Virus record (IMG/VR): IMGVR_UViG_3300050120_000169
Coordinates: 16,088-80,087 of that record
Origin: a virus
DNA length: 64,000 bases
Reading direction: 5' to 3' (one strand)
Each line of letters starts with the position of its first letter. Within the stretch, counting starts at the first letter, position 1. Shown piece after piece: positions 48,701 through 56,771 of the stretch. Position numbers and translations under genes: made by a program. The notes below the pieces were generated by a model, which was not told the origin of the DNA, made no database searches, and saw only the letters and a program-made list of their open reading frames with translations.

Positions 48701-48859
48701 ATGACCGAAGATGAGCTACAAAAAGAGATTCGGGTATTGGATTTGCTACCGCCATGGCAGAGAAAGGTGTACCTAGAAGAAGTACAAAAAGCCAGAGGCG
48801 TTGCTGTGGCAAACCGCATGAGATTGGCTCTGGTGGAGTACTGGAAGTCTCAGCGGTAA
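48701..48859 (+). CDS. Hypothetical protein, 52 aa
   Basis: ATG 48701 preferred, as MTEDELQKEIRVLDLLPP reads like a natural start with GGGGTGGG upstream; ATG 48635 would add 22 residues. Helical and basic. No recognised family. Confidence 0.5.
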   Translation: MTEDELQKEIRVLDLLPPWQRKVYLEEVQKARGVAVANRMRLALVEYWKSQR

Positions 48860-48867
48860 AGATTGAC

Positions 48868-48881
48868 GCAATCAATTGCGG
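48868..48881 (+). repeat. Dispersed palindrome copy 16
   Basis: GCAATCAATTGCGG with GCGGAG end, between gene and promoter P8; no start codon used nearby. Confidence 0.85.
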
Positions 48882-48928
48882 AGTGGCTGTGATCGAAATC
48901 TTTTTACGTTAGACTTTCAAATACTTCT

Positions 48929-48956
48929 TTGACAAACGTAGAGATTGCGCTATAGT
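48929..48956 (+). promoter_or_regulatory. Sigma-70-type promoter P8
   Basis: TTGACA 48929-48934, TATAGT 48951-48956, 16-bp spacer. Confidence 0.85.
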
Positions 48957-49015
48957 TGAATCACTGAAACGAAACACCCTTTTTAAACGAAACACACCGG
49001 CACGGAGGCCACCAA

Positions 49016-49441
49016 ATGAACACCACCACCAAAATCGCTCGCATCTACGTCCGCGACGAAACGCTGCTCGATCTGATCACCACGCATTGCAAGAAAACCG
49101 ACAAGACCAGTGAAGTGACCAAAACCCTCAAGGGCCTGGGCTTCAGCGCTTCACCCTCCCGCGTGAATCGCCTGATGGGCCGCTACGCTAAAAAGGCAGG
49201 GGTGGGCAAAATCACGGCGCTGACTGACAACAAGAAGGTGTTGTTGAACGCGGTCAAGGCTCACGCCATCGAGCACTACGAAGAAGGCGGTTGGGATTAC
49301 GTGGTTGAAACTTTCAACGACCAGGATATCTTGGACGTGATCGACAACTCGTGGACGGTGCCGGGTGCAATCGCTCGGGTCGCAAAACACGCCAAGGCAA
49401 TTGCTGACCAACACCAAGAAGTAATGGCCGGAGCCTACTAA
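49016..49441 (+). CDS. Hypothetical early protein, 141 aa
   Basis: ATG 49016 after CGGAGG (8-nt spacing). Soluble, mixed helical; two short HTH-like runs (SPSRVNRLMGRYAKKAG). No recognised family. First gene after P8. Confidence 0.7.
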   Translation: MNTTTKIARIYVRDETLLDLITTHCKKTDKTSEVTKTLKGLGFSASPSRVNRLMGRYAKKAGVGKITALTDNKKVLLNAVKAHAIEHYEEGGWDYVVETFNDQDILDVIDNSWTVPGAIARVAKHAKAIADQHQEVMAGAY

Positions 49442-49442
49442 A

Positions 49443-49697
49443 ATGGGCTTTGTCAGCAAAACCGAACAGGTACGAGCCGCCATCCGCGCAGGGGATCGCC
49501 GGGTGGCCCTCAAGCTGGCTTCGGACTTCCGGGTGGGCATTACCACCGAACAGCGCAAAGCACTCAAGAAGGGTTACGAGTGCCTGCACTACGCGGACAC
49601 CTATAAACAAATGGGTGTGGACACTGACGAGGCCATCAAATACGCGTGGTGGCTGCTTACCACCATGCCGGTGATTACCGGGGCAAAAAATGTTTAA
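49443..49697 (+). CDS. Conserved-type hypothetical protein, 84 aa
   Basis: ATG 49443 just after the previous stop. Basic helical start (SKTEQVRAAIRAGDRRVALKLA) and EQRKALKKGYECLHYAD. This arrangement is seen in phage proteins of unknown role; no function assigned. Confidence 0.7.
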   Translation: MGFVSKTEQVRAAIRAGDRRVALKLASDFRVGITTEQRKALKKGYECLHYADTYKQMGVDTDEAIKYAWWLLTTMPVITGAKNV

Positions 49698-49896
49698 AGT
49701 TTGCGTGCATTTGGGCCAGGGCTTCCCAGATACGGCTTTCGTGCTGGATGATAACCCTTACAAGGGGGACTTCCAGGCGGACACCGAAGAACTCGGCTTG
49801 GCGTTCTTGACTCATATTCGCCGCCGCTATCCTGACGTCGTGTATAAGCTGGTGGAGGTGGATCAACGCGGTTTGACCTTGCGGGTGGTTCAATGA
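49690..49896 (+). CDS. Hypothetical protein, 68 aa
   Basis: ATG 49690 inside the previous gene's end. Beta/alpha (FKVCVHLGQGFPDTAFVLDD). No recognised family. Confidence 0.6.
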   Translation: MFKVCVHLGQGFPDTAFVLDDNPYKGDFQADTEELGLAFLTHIRRRYPDVVYKLVEVDQRGLTLRVVQ

Positions 49897-50012
49897 TCAA
49901 GAATCGTAAAGGCGGCAAGTTGGTGACGACTGGCTTATTCGTGTTGGCTTACGGGCCAGAATTGATCGGCGGGGCAATCTTGATTGCCTGGGCCATGGTT
50001 GTCTGTCTATAA
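49893..50012 (+). CDS. Small membrane protein, 39 aa
   Basis: ATG overlaps the previous stop. A membrane helix (LIGGAILIAWAMVVCL) preceded by a basic start. Small but supported by the overlap. Confidence 0.5.
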   Translation: MIKNRKGGKLVTTGLFVLAYGPELIGGAILIAWAMVVCL

Positions 50013-50021
50013 GAAATATAT

Positions 50022-50049
50022 TTGACAAACTCAGTGTCTGTACTATACT
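50022..50049 (+). promoter_or_regulatory. Sigma-70-type promoter P9
   Basis: TTGACA 50022-50027, TATACT 50044-50049, 16-bp spacer. Confidence 0.85.
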
Positions 50050-50089
50050 GAAATTGCAGGACAACTTTCACACTAGCACGGAGGCTATC

Positions 50090-50608
50090 ATGACCAAGAC
50101 CGAACAGCAGGCCGCTATCAAGGCCACGATTCAAGAATTGCTTGCCACCAGCGACCGCGCAGTTGAACGCGGGCTTTTGCGCATCTACGAACGCCAAACC
50201 GCTGACGAGCAAGCCAGCGACACCACACACCACCATAACGCCCGGGGTTTCACTGGCCTGGACGCAGATTTTCTTTCCCGTGCCGCCAAGGGTTGTTTGC
50301 GGTACGGTCACCTCACCGACCGGCAAATGCCGTATGTCAGGAGCAAGATGATGAAATATTGGGCACAGCTTGCGGAAGTCGCAGCAGCGAACGGCAAACC
50401 CATTTTGGCCGCTGATGATGCGGCAGCAGAAGTACGCAAGGCAGAAGATGCACGGGTGGCCCAGGTGACCACTCATGAGGATGACGTGGCGGATGAACGC
50501 CGTTGGGATGCGGAAATCCAGCAGGCCGAGGCAGCGGAAGAACAGCGCCGGATGGATTACAAGTTTGGGATTACCAGCCCGCAAGCCCCGCTTGGTAATA
50601 GTTATTAA
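50090..50608 (+). CDS. Hypothetical early protein, 172 aa
   Basis: ATG 50090 after CGGAGG. Helical, Ala/Glu-rich, with a His triple (TTHHHNARGFTGLDADFLSR). No recognised family. First gene after P9. Confidence 0.7.
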   Translation: MTKTEQQAAIKATIQELLATSDRAVERGLLRIYERQTADEQASDTTHHHNARGFTGLDADFLSRAAKGCLRYGHLTDRQMPYVRSKMMKYWAQLAEVAAANGKPILAADDAAAEVRKAEDARVAQVTTHEDDVADERRWDAEIQQAEAAEEQRRMDYKFGITSPQAPLGNSY

Positions 50609-50797
50609 GGCGACGAGTATAAACCCGACTGCGTGTATCAGCACGCGGCGTAATGAAGCAGCATATGGCACATGTGTCCGCGCTTTTTCCAAGGGTTATG
50701 CGCGGTAAGTAAGTCTCCTCTCCAGAGCATCGGAGTTCCAGTCCTAGCCGGGGGGACAATGTGCCTTACCCGGCACCCCTAATTTCTGGAGGATATG
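50609..50797 (+). other. Structured intergenic region, 189 nt
   Basis: No gene. Hairpins GCGTG/CACGC (50631-50646) and CCGCGC (50678) with GCGCGG (50700). It could be a processed RNA; nothing identifies it. Confidence 0.4.
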
Positions 50798-51196
50798 ATG
50801 TCGACAATTAAGAATACAGAAGAAATTCTGTTGAAGAAGGCCCTCATTACCTTGAATGCCCTGGGCGCTCGGTATGTGATTCTGATCGGTGATGCCCAGT
50901 ACAACTCAGAATTGCCGCTGGAAGAACCAAAGAAAAAAATCAAACGCGTGTCCGACCCGACGAAACCCAAAAATGGGCCGTATGTGAAAGAAGCGCTGGA
51001 GCCACTTCAGCCTGGGGGTATGCGAATCATCATCATGCAACCGGGGGACGATTTTGAGCGGTTTTGTTCGAATGTGGGTGCGTACTGCCACCACCATTTC
51101 ACGCCCCCGGGCTATGCGGGCAAGGGTAGTGGTGAGTTCTACGGCTTTGAACGCAATCCCGAGCAGAAGACCGTCACGGTCTATCGGTTCAAATAG
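50798..51196 (+). CDS. Hypothetical protein, 132 aa
   Basis: ATG 50798 (GGAGG 5 nt upstream; ATG 50795 is too close to the SD). Alpha/beta, soluble, with a Cys-Asn..His-His-His stretch (CSNVGAYCHHHFTPPGY). No recognised family. Confidence 0.65.
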   Translation: MSTIKNTEEILLKKALITLNALGARYVILIGDAQYNSELPLEEPKKKIKRVSDPTKPKNGPYVKEALEPLQPGGMRIIIMQPGDDFERFCSNVGAYCHHHFTPPGYAGKGSGEFYGFERNPEQKTVTVYRFK

Positions 51197-51206
51197 GCAT
51201 CAGCGC

Positions 51207-51220
51207 GCAATCAATTGCGG
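51207..51220 (+). repeat. Dispersed palindrome copy 17
   Basis: GCAATCAATTGCGG; GCGGAGG serves as ribosome-binding site for the GTG at 51229. Confidence 0.85.
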
Positions 51221-51228
51221 AGGCTTGA

Positions 51229-51462
51229 GTGGAGAAGAATAGGATTCTGAACGAGGACGTCATTAGCACTAGAGTTGTATGTAGAAGGCTAGGGATTGGG
51301 GTGTCCGTTGATTTTTTACGATCCTGCGGCCTTATCCCAGTAATTGTGAACGGTAAAACCAATTATTGGCGTTTGTCGGATGTACCTCTGATGTGTGTGG
51401 CGATTGCTAAGAACTTATCTGACAGGGCCAGCGGGATTCTACGTGAGCCTTACGAAGATTAA
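51229..51462 (+). CDS. HTH-like small protein, 77 aa
   Basis: GTG 51229 behind the palindrome SD. The pattern of a short N-terminal HTH (VVCRRLGIGVSVDFLRSC) and YWRLSDVPLM helix resembles MerR/excisionase-like DNA-binding proteins. Probably a small regulator. Confidence 0.55.
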   Translation: MEKNRILNEDVISTRVVCRRLGIGVSVDFLRSCGLIPVIVNGKTNYWRLSDVPLMCVAIAKNLSDRASGILREPYED

Positions 51463-51466
51463 ATAT

Positions 51467-51494
51467 TTGACAAATTTAGTATGAGTGCTAAAGT
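51467..51494 (+). promoter_or_regulatory. Sigma-70-type promoter P10
   Basis: TTGACA 51467-51472, TAAAGT 51489-51494, 16-bp spacer; weak -10. Confidence 0.7.
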
Positions 51495-51538
51495 TGAACT
51501 GCCAAATAATGGCTTTTTTAACACTTGGAGTTATGGAA

Positions 51539-52261
51539 ATGGCTAAGACCCCCGAAGATTTTGAAAAGCAAGACCCTGTGAATCAGAATTTTTTCAGTAA
51601 GGATTCTGAAATTGACCCTGCCCTAAGTGGCCGTGAGGCGCGCATTGTGCGTGTGAAATCACTTTTGGCGAAGGGCGGTCGGTTATCCATGGAAAAAGCG
51701 GAAGCTCTTTACTGGGTAAAGGCTAAAGGGGATTATAAGGAGAACAAGAATGACACGACTACGTGGCCCCAGTTTGTGGAACAAGAATTCCATATGCGAG
51801 GACAGGAGGCTTCTGTTCTAGTCCGTACTTACGATTATTTTCGCAGTAGGCAAATCTATTGGAAAGAAATCAAAGACGTAGATTTCTATAAGTTGGTTCT
51901 CATGTCTCGGTATGGGAACACTGATAAGCAGAACATCAAGGAACGGGTAATCCAGGCCCAGATGATGTTATCCGATGATTTCAAGGACATGCTTCAAGGG
52001 GTTAGTAAATCCGTGTCGGCAAAATGTACCAAAAAGACGCGCCCATTGCATTGGACTGACGACCAAAAAGCTTATGTCATAGGTGTTGCCAAACAACATC
52101 ATGTGCCCACGGATAAGGCATCCCTGTCGGATATCCTTTTTGATATGGCTAAAGCTCTGGACGAAGTATCTTTAGAACCAAAGGGCGACCTTATTCAACA
52201 CATGAAAATGATTGGCAAGGAGGCAGCGCAAGCCGCACTTGCTCAAGCGTTTAATAGCTAA
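51539..52261 (+). CDS. Hypothetical protein, 240 aa (related to 41207 gene)
   Basis: ATG 51539 (GGAG 8 nt upstream; ATG 51533 is too close). Pattern WPQFVEQEFHMRGQEASVLVRTYDYF ... WKEIKDVDFYKLVLMSRYG parallels the FQTFVFERYGF...YLMGLYD ... WEKVAHLGWTKVAILASV region of the 41207 product, so the two probably share a fold. No function assigned. Confidence 0.7.
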   Translation: MAKTPEDFEKQDPVNQNFFSKDSEIDPALSGREARIVRVKSLLAKGGRLSMEKAEALYWVKAKGDYKENKNDTTTWPQFVEQEFHMRGQEASVLVRTYDYFRSRQIYWKEIKDVDFYKLVLMSRYGNTDKQNIKERVIQAQMMLSDDFKDMLQGVSKSVSAKCTKKTRPLHWTDDQKAYVIGVAKQHHVPTDKASLSDILFDMAKALDEVSLEPKGDLIQHMKMIGKEAAQAALAQAFNS

Positions 52262-52279
52262 TTCAGTGAGATCCATAAA

Positions 52280-52678
52280 ATGGTAACTTTCCCCCCTACA
52301 ACGGTTGCAAAACTATTGAAAGTCTCTGTCAACACTTTGGCAGAAATGGTTGAGGGGGGAATAGTCCCAAAACCTGACGGCAATAACGGGAGGCCCTATT
52401 GGGACGTGTCAACATACCACGCTATCAAAAACGCCTATTTCCCCCCGCCTTTGCCTGCTTTTGTGGGGGGTGTTCGAACTGGGAGACGTAGATCCGTAAT
52501 TTGTGTAGAGAAAAATTATAGATTTACATCTATAGCAAAAGCCGCTAGTTGGATTTATGAGAGTGCCCTTTGTGCCAATGAGCACGCCGCTTCGGTTTCT
52601 ATAGGGAACGCTTGTCGCGGTAATAAAAGACTTAAATCCTATATGGGTTTTACTTGGAAATATGAGGAAAATATTTGA
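52280..52678 (+). CDS. HTH protein fused to a NUMOD1-like DNA-binding module
   Basis: 132 aa. N-terminal MerR-like HTH (TTVAKLLKVSVNTLAEMVEGG), then VICVEKNYRFTSIAKAASW ... IGNACRGNKRLKSYMGFTWKYE, the NUMOD1 repeat style found in homing endonucleases. No nuclease domain follows. Either a truncated homing gene or a regulator that recruited this module. Confidence 0.65.
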   Translation: MVTFPPTTVAKLLKVSVNTLAEMVEGGIVPKPDGNNGRPYWDVSTYHAIKNAYFPPPLPAFVGGVRTGRRRSVICVEKNYRFTSIAKAASWIYESALCANEHAASVSIGNACRGNKRLKSYMGFTWKYEENI

Positions 52679-52702
52679 CAATCCCAGTTATTGACCTATA
52701 GT
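52675..52702 (+). promoter_or_regulatory. Sigma-70-type promoter P11
   Basis: TTGACA 52675-52680, TATAGT 52697-52702, 16-bp spacer; overlaps the preceding stop. Confidence 0.85.
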
Positions 52703-52750
52703 TAAATCACTGGGAAACACAACACGTAACACACATCAATGGAGTGAATC

Positions 52751-53053
52751 ATGACAACCACCAGCCAACAAGTCGCAGAAACCATCCTGATCCAACTCGG
52801 TGGCCGCAAGTTTGTGGCGATGACCGGAGCCAGTAAATTCCTGGCAATCAAGGACGGCCTCTCATTTTTCATTCCACAGTCCAAGGGGATCCGCAAGGTC
52901 ACTATCGTGCTGGGCGGCAATGACCTCTACCGTGTCGATTTCTACGGTGTGCGCAAAGATGTGATCACCTACAAGGGTGGCAGCACTGACGTGTATTTTG
53001 ACCGCCTCCAAGACATTTTCACCGAGGCCACTGGCCTTTATACCCACCTATAA
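52751..53053 (+). CDS. Conserved-type hypothetical early protein, 100 aa
   Basis: ATG 52751 after GGAG. The pattern ILIQLGGRKFVAMTGASKF ... LSFFIP recalls a common small phage protein of unknown role. Soluble; first gene after P11. Confidence 0.7.
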   Translation: MTTTSQQVAETILIQLGGRKFVAMTGASKFLAIKDGLSFFIPQSKGIRKVTIVLGGNDLYRVDFYGVRKDVITYKGGSTDVYFDRLQDIFTEATGLYTHL

Positions 53054-53060
53054 GGAAATC

Positions 53061-53285
53061 ATGGCAATCCAAAAAATTCGTAAGCACGCCGTCCATCGGA
53101 CAGTAGACGATGCGGCAATTGAACGCTTGCACGGCGGCACTATCAAGGATGTCAGCGTGGAGTTGTTGGGGGAGCAGATCATTTCCCTACGCTTCACCCT
53201 GTCCGATGGTGCGGACGTCACTATCAGCCCCATGCGTAACGAGATTGGCGGCATGGGGTACATCAAATTGAATACGAGTCTGTAG
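53061..53285 (+). CDS. Hypothetical protein, 74 aa
   Basis: ATG 53061 after AAGGA. Small beta-type (VSVELLGEQIISLRFTLSDG). No recognised family. Confidence 0.65.
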   Translation: MAIQKIRKHAVHRTVDDAAIERLHGGTIKDVSVELLGEQIISLRFTLSDGADVTISPMRNEIGGMGYIKLNTSL

Positions 53286-53286
53286 C

Positions 53287-53601
53287 ATGAGCAAATTCAA
53301 GGTAGGCGACCGGGTGCGAGCGGTGAATGGAGATCACCCAACTGATATTTACTACAGCTATACCGGTACAGTTGTTGACCCTCACGGCCAAGAGCCATGG
53401 TACGTCCATGTACAGCGTGATGATGGTATGGAGGGCAATGGTTATCACGGCTCGTGGCTGGCTTCGGAAGATAAATTGGAATTACTGGTTGATGGCCCTG
53501 ACCAATCATGTTTGCCGAAATCTAAACCCAAGCACGTCATGGGTCTTGATCCCGAAGAATTCGATTGGGACGCCCACAAAACGTTTATTAAGGGGTTGTG
53601 A
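53287..53601 (+). CDS. SH3-like hypothetical protein, 104 aa
   Basis: ATG 53287. KFKVGDRVRAVNGDHP ... YSYTGTVVD ... WYVHVQRDDG ... WLASEDKLEL is the pattern of KOW/SH3-like barrel proteins. C-terminus is short and polar. Role unknown. Confidence 0.65.
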   Translation: MSKFKVGDRVRAVNGDHPTDIYYSYTGTVVDPHGQEPWYVHVQRDDGMEGNGYHGSWLASEDKLELLVDGPDQSCLPKSKPKHVMGLDPEEFDWDAHKTFIKGL

Positions 53602-53768
53602 TGGTTACGAAAGAGCTACTTCAGCAGACGCTCGATGCCCTGATTGAGGCCCAATCTCACTTAGATTATTGTGGCTATGGCGACTCCTGGGAACGGGAAT
53701 GTGCAGCAGCCCAAGATTTAGAAGGCAAAATTCAGCGAGCTATTGACGCGGCACAGAAGGAGTTGTAA
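53601..53768 (+). CDS. Hypothetical protein, 55 aa
   Basis: ATG 53601 at the previous stop (TGATG), ends TAA 53766-53768. Helical (ELLQQTLDALIEAQSHLDY). The stop overlaps the next ATG (TAATG). No recognised family. Confidence 0.6.
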   Translation: MVTKELLQQTLDALIEAQSHLDYCGYGDSWERECAAAQDLEGKIQRAIDAAQKEL

Positions 53769-53989
53769 TGGGCTACCGGGCCGAATGCCTATGCTCGACT
53801 AAACGCCTACCTCAGTGTCAAGCACGGAGACTGTGGGGCTACGCCAATGACACTTCGGCCACGGATTTTCAATGCACCAAACGTGCCCGCTACCGAGTAG
53901 GTGGTAGGTATTACTGTATGCGCCATGCGGAAATTGCGGCGCTGCGAATGTTGGAAAATGAGATAGAAGGGCAAGGGAGTCTATTATGA
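53768..53989 (+). CDS. Zinc-finger-like hypothetical protein, 73 aa
   Basis: ATG 53768 overlapping the previous stop (TAATG). Cysteines (CLCSTK, PQCQARR, FQCTKRARYRV, YYCMRHAE) suggest a zinc-ribbon domain. Role unknown. Confidence 0.6.
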   Translation: MGYRAECLCSTKRLPQCQARRLWGYANDTSATDFQCTKRARYRVGGRYYCMRHAEIAALRMLENEIEGQGSLL

Positions 53990-54186
53990 TCGACAACCCA
54001 TTGACGGAAGAAAAGAAAGCCACCATTGATGCCATGACCCAGTTAGAACTCTGTAGAGAGTGGCGCTTCGGTAAGATTGGCGACATTTTCTGGCAGGGAG
54101 AAGCCGGTGAGTACGCGAAAGAACGGCTATGGCGTCATTACGGTGGCTTCACTCCAGAAATTTCCAAGGAGCTAGGCTGGGGTTGA
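53986..54186 (+). CDS. Hypothetical protein, 66 aa
   Basis: ATG overlaps the previous stop. Helical, acidic N-terminus (EEKKATIDAMTQLELCREWRFG in part). No recognised family. Confidence 0.6.
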   Translation: MIDNPLTEEKKATIDAMTQLELCREWRFGKIGDIFWQGEAGEYAKERLWRHYGGFTPEISKELGWG

Positions 54187-54193
54187 AATACAT

Positions 54194-54221
54194 TTGACAA
54201 TCGAGACGGGCACACTATAAT
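54194..54221 (+). promoter_or_regulatory. Sigma-70-type promoter P12
   Basis: TTGACA 54194-54199, TATAAT 54216-54221, 16-bp spacer. Confidence 0.9.
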
Positions 54222-54257
54222 TCGTACATGGAAACCCCCGCAATGGAGTGCATCGAA

Positions 54258-55286
54258 ATGACCGAATCCTTATCACTTTTTGGGCAAAATATTCCGGTCG
54301 ATATTCTTCGGGCATACCGCAATAAGTGGCCGGAAATGGCCGATGAGAAATTTTGGGATGCGGCCTGCTCGGCTCTGGAACTTTACGCACCCCCACCTAA
54401 ATCCCTGACGATTAAAAATCCAGAAAGAAAATGGGAACTGGTTTCCGCCTATCAAAAGACTGTACGGCGCGGTGACTTGCCCCTGGCCTTACGATTGGTC
54501 AGCGCAATGTGTAGTTTGCCGGGGGAACTCCCTTACTTTTGGCGGCGCATATGCACAACCGCTGCTGAGGATATAGGCCCAGGAGACGACGGTGTAATGA
54601 ATCTGGTCATGGCTTGCTCGGAAATTTACACACCGAAAAAGACTGCCGAATGGCAATACCCGATTCTCTGCTTTATCACGGAAATGATGTGCATGGCCGA
54701 ACGATCACGGGCCTATTGTGCCATGGCGATTATTGACGGTCAGATTAAGGCGGGAGTGATGCCCCAGGGGCTGACCGATGACGAAAAGAAGTTGGTCTCG
54801 GCAATTCGGAAATGCAATGATGCTACGGGATGGGCAATTACGAACGCATGGCGCGGCGAGGGTATGCTCAAATTTCAATTGATCGAGTACCCTCTGCACT
54901 TGGAATCTAACGGGTACACAGCACCAGAACCGATGATGATCAAGGGCCTACCTAATTACGCCTACGATATGCATACTAGAGTAGGGAAATCGGTCTGTGC
55001 GAAACTTACGGGCTACGCGGTATTAAAAGATTTCTTCGTCAAAAACCCTACGCTGGAAAATAAAGCGGTTGCGGTGGGATGGGCACTATTCTTTGAGGAA
55101 GGCGGTAAAATTGCCGGGGAACTGATCAACGAAACCCTAACGGGCCTGGAAGCAAAATTTATTGCCGCTAAATTCGGATGGAAACTTGAATCGTGGTTGG
55201 CATTGCGCACTATAATTGCAAAATTGCTGGCTGATGGGTCAGTGAATGAACAGCGGGTTAAGGTAGCAAATTTGCAGGGGTACTGA
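54258..55286 (+). CDS. Clamp-loader/MgsA lid-like helical protein without an ATPase core
   Basis: 342 aa from ATG 54258 (GGAG upstream). The segment KTVRRGDLPLALRLV ... YFWRRICTTAAEDIGPGDD matches in pattern the C-terminal lid domain of RarA/MgsA-type AAA+ proteins (KsiRGsDpdAAlyWl ... RRLvrfAsEDIG). No Walker motifs are present. It could act with another ATPase or as a free clamp-loader-like subunit. The C-terminal 120 residues are extra and helical. Confidence 0.65.
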   Translation: MTESLSLFGQNIPVDILRAYRNKWPEMADEKFWDAACSALELYAPPPKSLTIKNPERKWELVSAYQKTVRRGDLPLALRLVSAMCSLPGELPYFWRRICTTAAEDIGPGDDGVMNLVMACSEIYTPKKTAEWQYPILCFITEMMCMAERSRAYCAMAIIDGQIKAGVMPQGLTDDEKKLVSAIRKCNDATGWAITNAWRGEGMLKFQLIEYPLHLESNGYTAPEPMMIKGLPNYAYDMHTRVGKSVCAKLTGYAVLKDFFVKNPTLENKAVAVGWALFFEEGGKIAGELINETLTGLEAKFIAAKFGWKLESWLALRTIIAKLLADGSVNEQRVKVANLQGY

Positions 55287-55288
55287 AT

Positions 55289-55504
55289 ATGATCCTGCTT
55301 CAAGTAATGCGGGGCGCTAAGTGGGTATCTGTTAGTACCTTGTCGGTTTTAAGGAAGGGTGATGTCTATCGCACGCGCACCGGCTTGAATAGCTGGGGAG
55401 AGCCTAAGACTGCACAAGCTCACGCCCGACGTAGGCCGCACCCCAGCTATCCCGACGTGACAGTGTGGATGGTAGATGGAATGGTAGAGACAATTAAGCG
55501 CTAA
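55289..55504 (+). CDS. Hypothetical protein, 71 aa
   Basis: ATG 55289, 2 nt after the previous stop. Basic, beta-type (GAKWVSVSTLSVLRKGDVYRTR). No recognised family. Confidence 0.6.
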   Translation: MILLQVMRGAKWVSVSTLSVLRKGDVYRTRTGLNSWGEPKTAQAHARRRPHPSYPDVTVWMVDGMVETIKR

Positions 55505-55508
55505 GCGC

Positions 55509-55522
55509 GCAATCAATTGCGG
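55509..55522 (+). repeat. Dispersed palindrome copy 18
   Basis: GCAATCAATTGCGG; GCGGAG serves the ATG at 55531. Confidence 0.85.
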
Positions 55523-55530
55523 AGTAGCAC

Positions 55531-55890
55531 ATGAAGGATGACATTCTAGCAACTCGGTGTGACAGGGCATTGCAGAAGCTGGCGAAGTGGCGAACTCTAC
55601 TCACCGGCTGGCAACTGGGAACCCGGCCCAAGGGCGACCCAGAAGGCGACGCAGTGCGGGATCAACGCGAGACCCTGTTGTTGATGAGGGTAGAGGTCAA
55701 TACCTTGGCCCACCTACTTCTCAGCAAGAAGGTGTTCACCCAGCAGGAATTTCAGCAGACGCTGATTACCGAATGCGAGGCGATGCAAAAAATGTTGGAG
55801 GCTCGCTTCCCGGGGGTGGTGGCTGAAGATTATGGATTGCGTATGGACATGCAAAAGGCCGCCGAGACTATGAAGAATTGGAAGCCGTAG
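55531..55890 (+). CDS. Hypothetical protein, 119 aa
   Basis: ATG 55531 behind the palindrome SD. Helical, soluble. Its stop overlaps the start of the HNH gene (TAGTG). No recognised family. Confidence 0.65.
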   Translation: MKDDILATRCDRALQKLAKWRTLLTGWQLGTRPKGDPEGDAVRDQRETLLLMRVEVNTLAHLLLSKKVFTQQEFQQTLITECEAMQKMLEARFPGVVAEDYGLRMDMQKAAETMKNWKP

Positions 55891-56390
55891 TGCTCATTCA
55901 AAGCCAATTGAAGGAAGTGCTAGATTACCACCCTGAAACTGGTTTATTTGTGTGGAAGGTGCGGGCAAGTAATAGAGTTGGAGTTGGGGTAGTTGCTGGG
56001 ACTACGAACAAAGATGGGTATATTGTAATTGGGTACAAAGGATGCCGCTATATGGCGCACCTATTAGCCTACTTGTGGATGGAAGGAGTATATCTGATTG
56101 GAGAGGTTGATCATAAAGACACTAACCCATCAAATAACAGGTGGGTGAATCTACGTCCAGCTACTCGTACCGAAAATGCTAGGAATACAAACACCCCCAA
56201 GTCGAATAGTTCTGGTGCAAAAGGGGTAACATGGCATAGGGCTAGTAAGAAGTGGCGGGCTTTTATAAAAGTTAATGGTAAGCAGATACATCTGGGTTTA
56301 TTTAGTAGCTTTGATGAAGCTGTAGCCAAACGTGCCAAGGCAACAGTTGAATTACACGGGGAATTTTCAAACTATGAGGTGAAACCATGA
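55890..56390 (+). CDS. HNH homing endonuclease with AP2 domain
   Basis: 166 aa from GTG 55890. NKDGYIVIGYKGCRYMAHLLAY, then VDHKDTNPSNNRWVNLRPAT are the HNH core; SGAKGVTWHRASKKWRAFIKVNGK and HLGLFSSFDEAVAKRAKA are the AP2 DNA-binding part. AT-rich. It overlaps the previous stop (TAGTG), and its own stop overlaps the next ATG. Confidence 0.85.
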   Translation: MLIQSQLKEVLDYHPETGLFVWKVRASNRVGVGVVAGTTNKDGYIVIGYKGCRYMAHLLAYLWMEGVYLIGEVDHKDTNPSNNRWVNLRPATRTENARNTNTPKSNSSGAKGVTWHRASKKWRAFIKVNGKQIHLGLFSSFDEAVAKRAKATVELHGEFSNYEVKP

Positions 56391-56572
56391 CCGTACTAAC
56401 GTTCTCGTTTTTGTATGCCGTCATTCTCTGGGTGGTTGTCATACTGGTGGGTGTGGGGGCTGACAAGCTGGACGCCAAGAAGCGTTACATCGCGGCTCGG
56501 TGGACCAGTCTGGTGGAGGCTATCCTGTGTATGCTGGCGGCTATGTACACCATTATGTGTTTTATGGCTTAG
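56387..56572 (+). CDS. Membrane protein, 61 aa
   Basis: ATG overlaps the HNH stop. Two membrane helices (FSFLYAVILWVVVILVGVG and LVEAILCMLAAMYTIMCFM) joined by a basic loop, a hairpin with both ends on the same side. Role unknown. Confidence 0.65.
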   Translation: MTVLTFSFLYAVILWVVVILVGVGADKLDAKKRYIAARWTSLVEAILCMLAAMYTIMCFMA

Positions 56573-56579
56573 GAGCAGT

Positions 56580-56771
56580 ATGGACACGCTACGTGCCAAG
56601 TTTCAAGGTGGACCGCGAGATAAGAAAACCCGAAGTCTCAAGGGGGTGAGTTTCCCGCTGACCATCGAAGTCCCAGAAGACTGTGGGTTTCACAACGTGC
56701 GCGGCCACTACTGTAAGCGGGGCGAGAGCCAGGGCGTGACTGCGACCTATGAGTGGGTGCCAGCGACATGA
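56580..56771 (+). CDS. Hypothetical protein, 63 aa
   Basis: ATG 56580 after AGGAG. Basic, beta-type with a Cys-Gly..His pattern (EDCGFHNVRGHYCKRGE). No recognised family. Confidence 0.6.
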   Translation: MDTLRAKFQGGPRDKKTRSLKGVSFPLTIEVPEDCGFHNVRGHYCKRGESQGVTATYEWVPAT

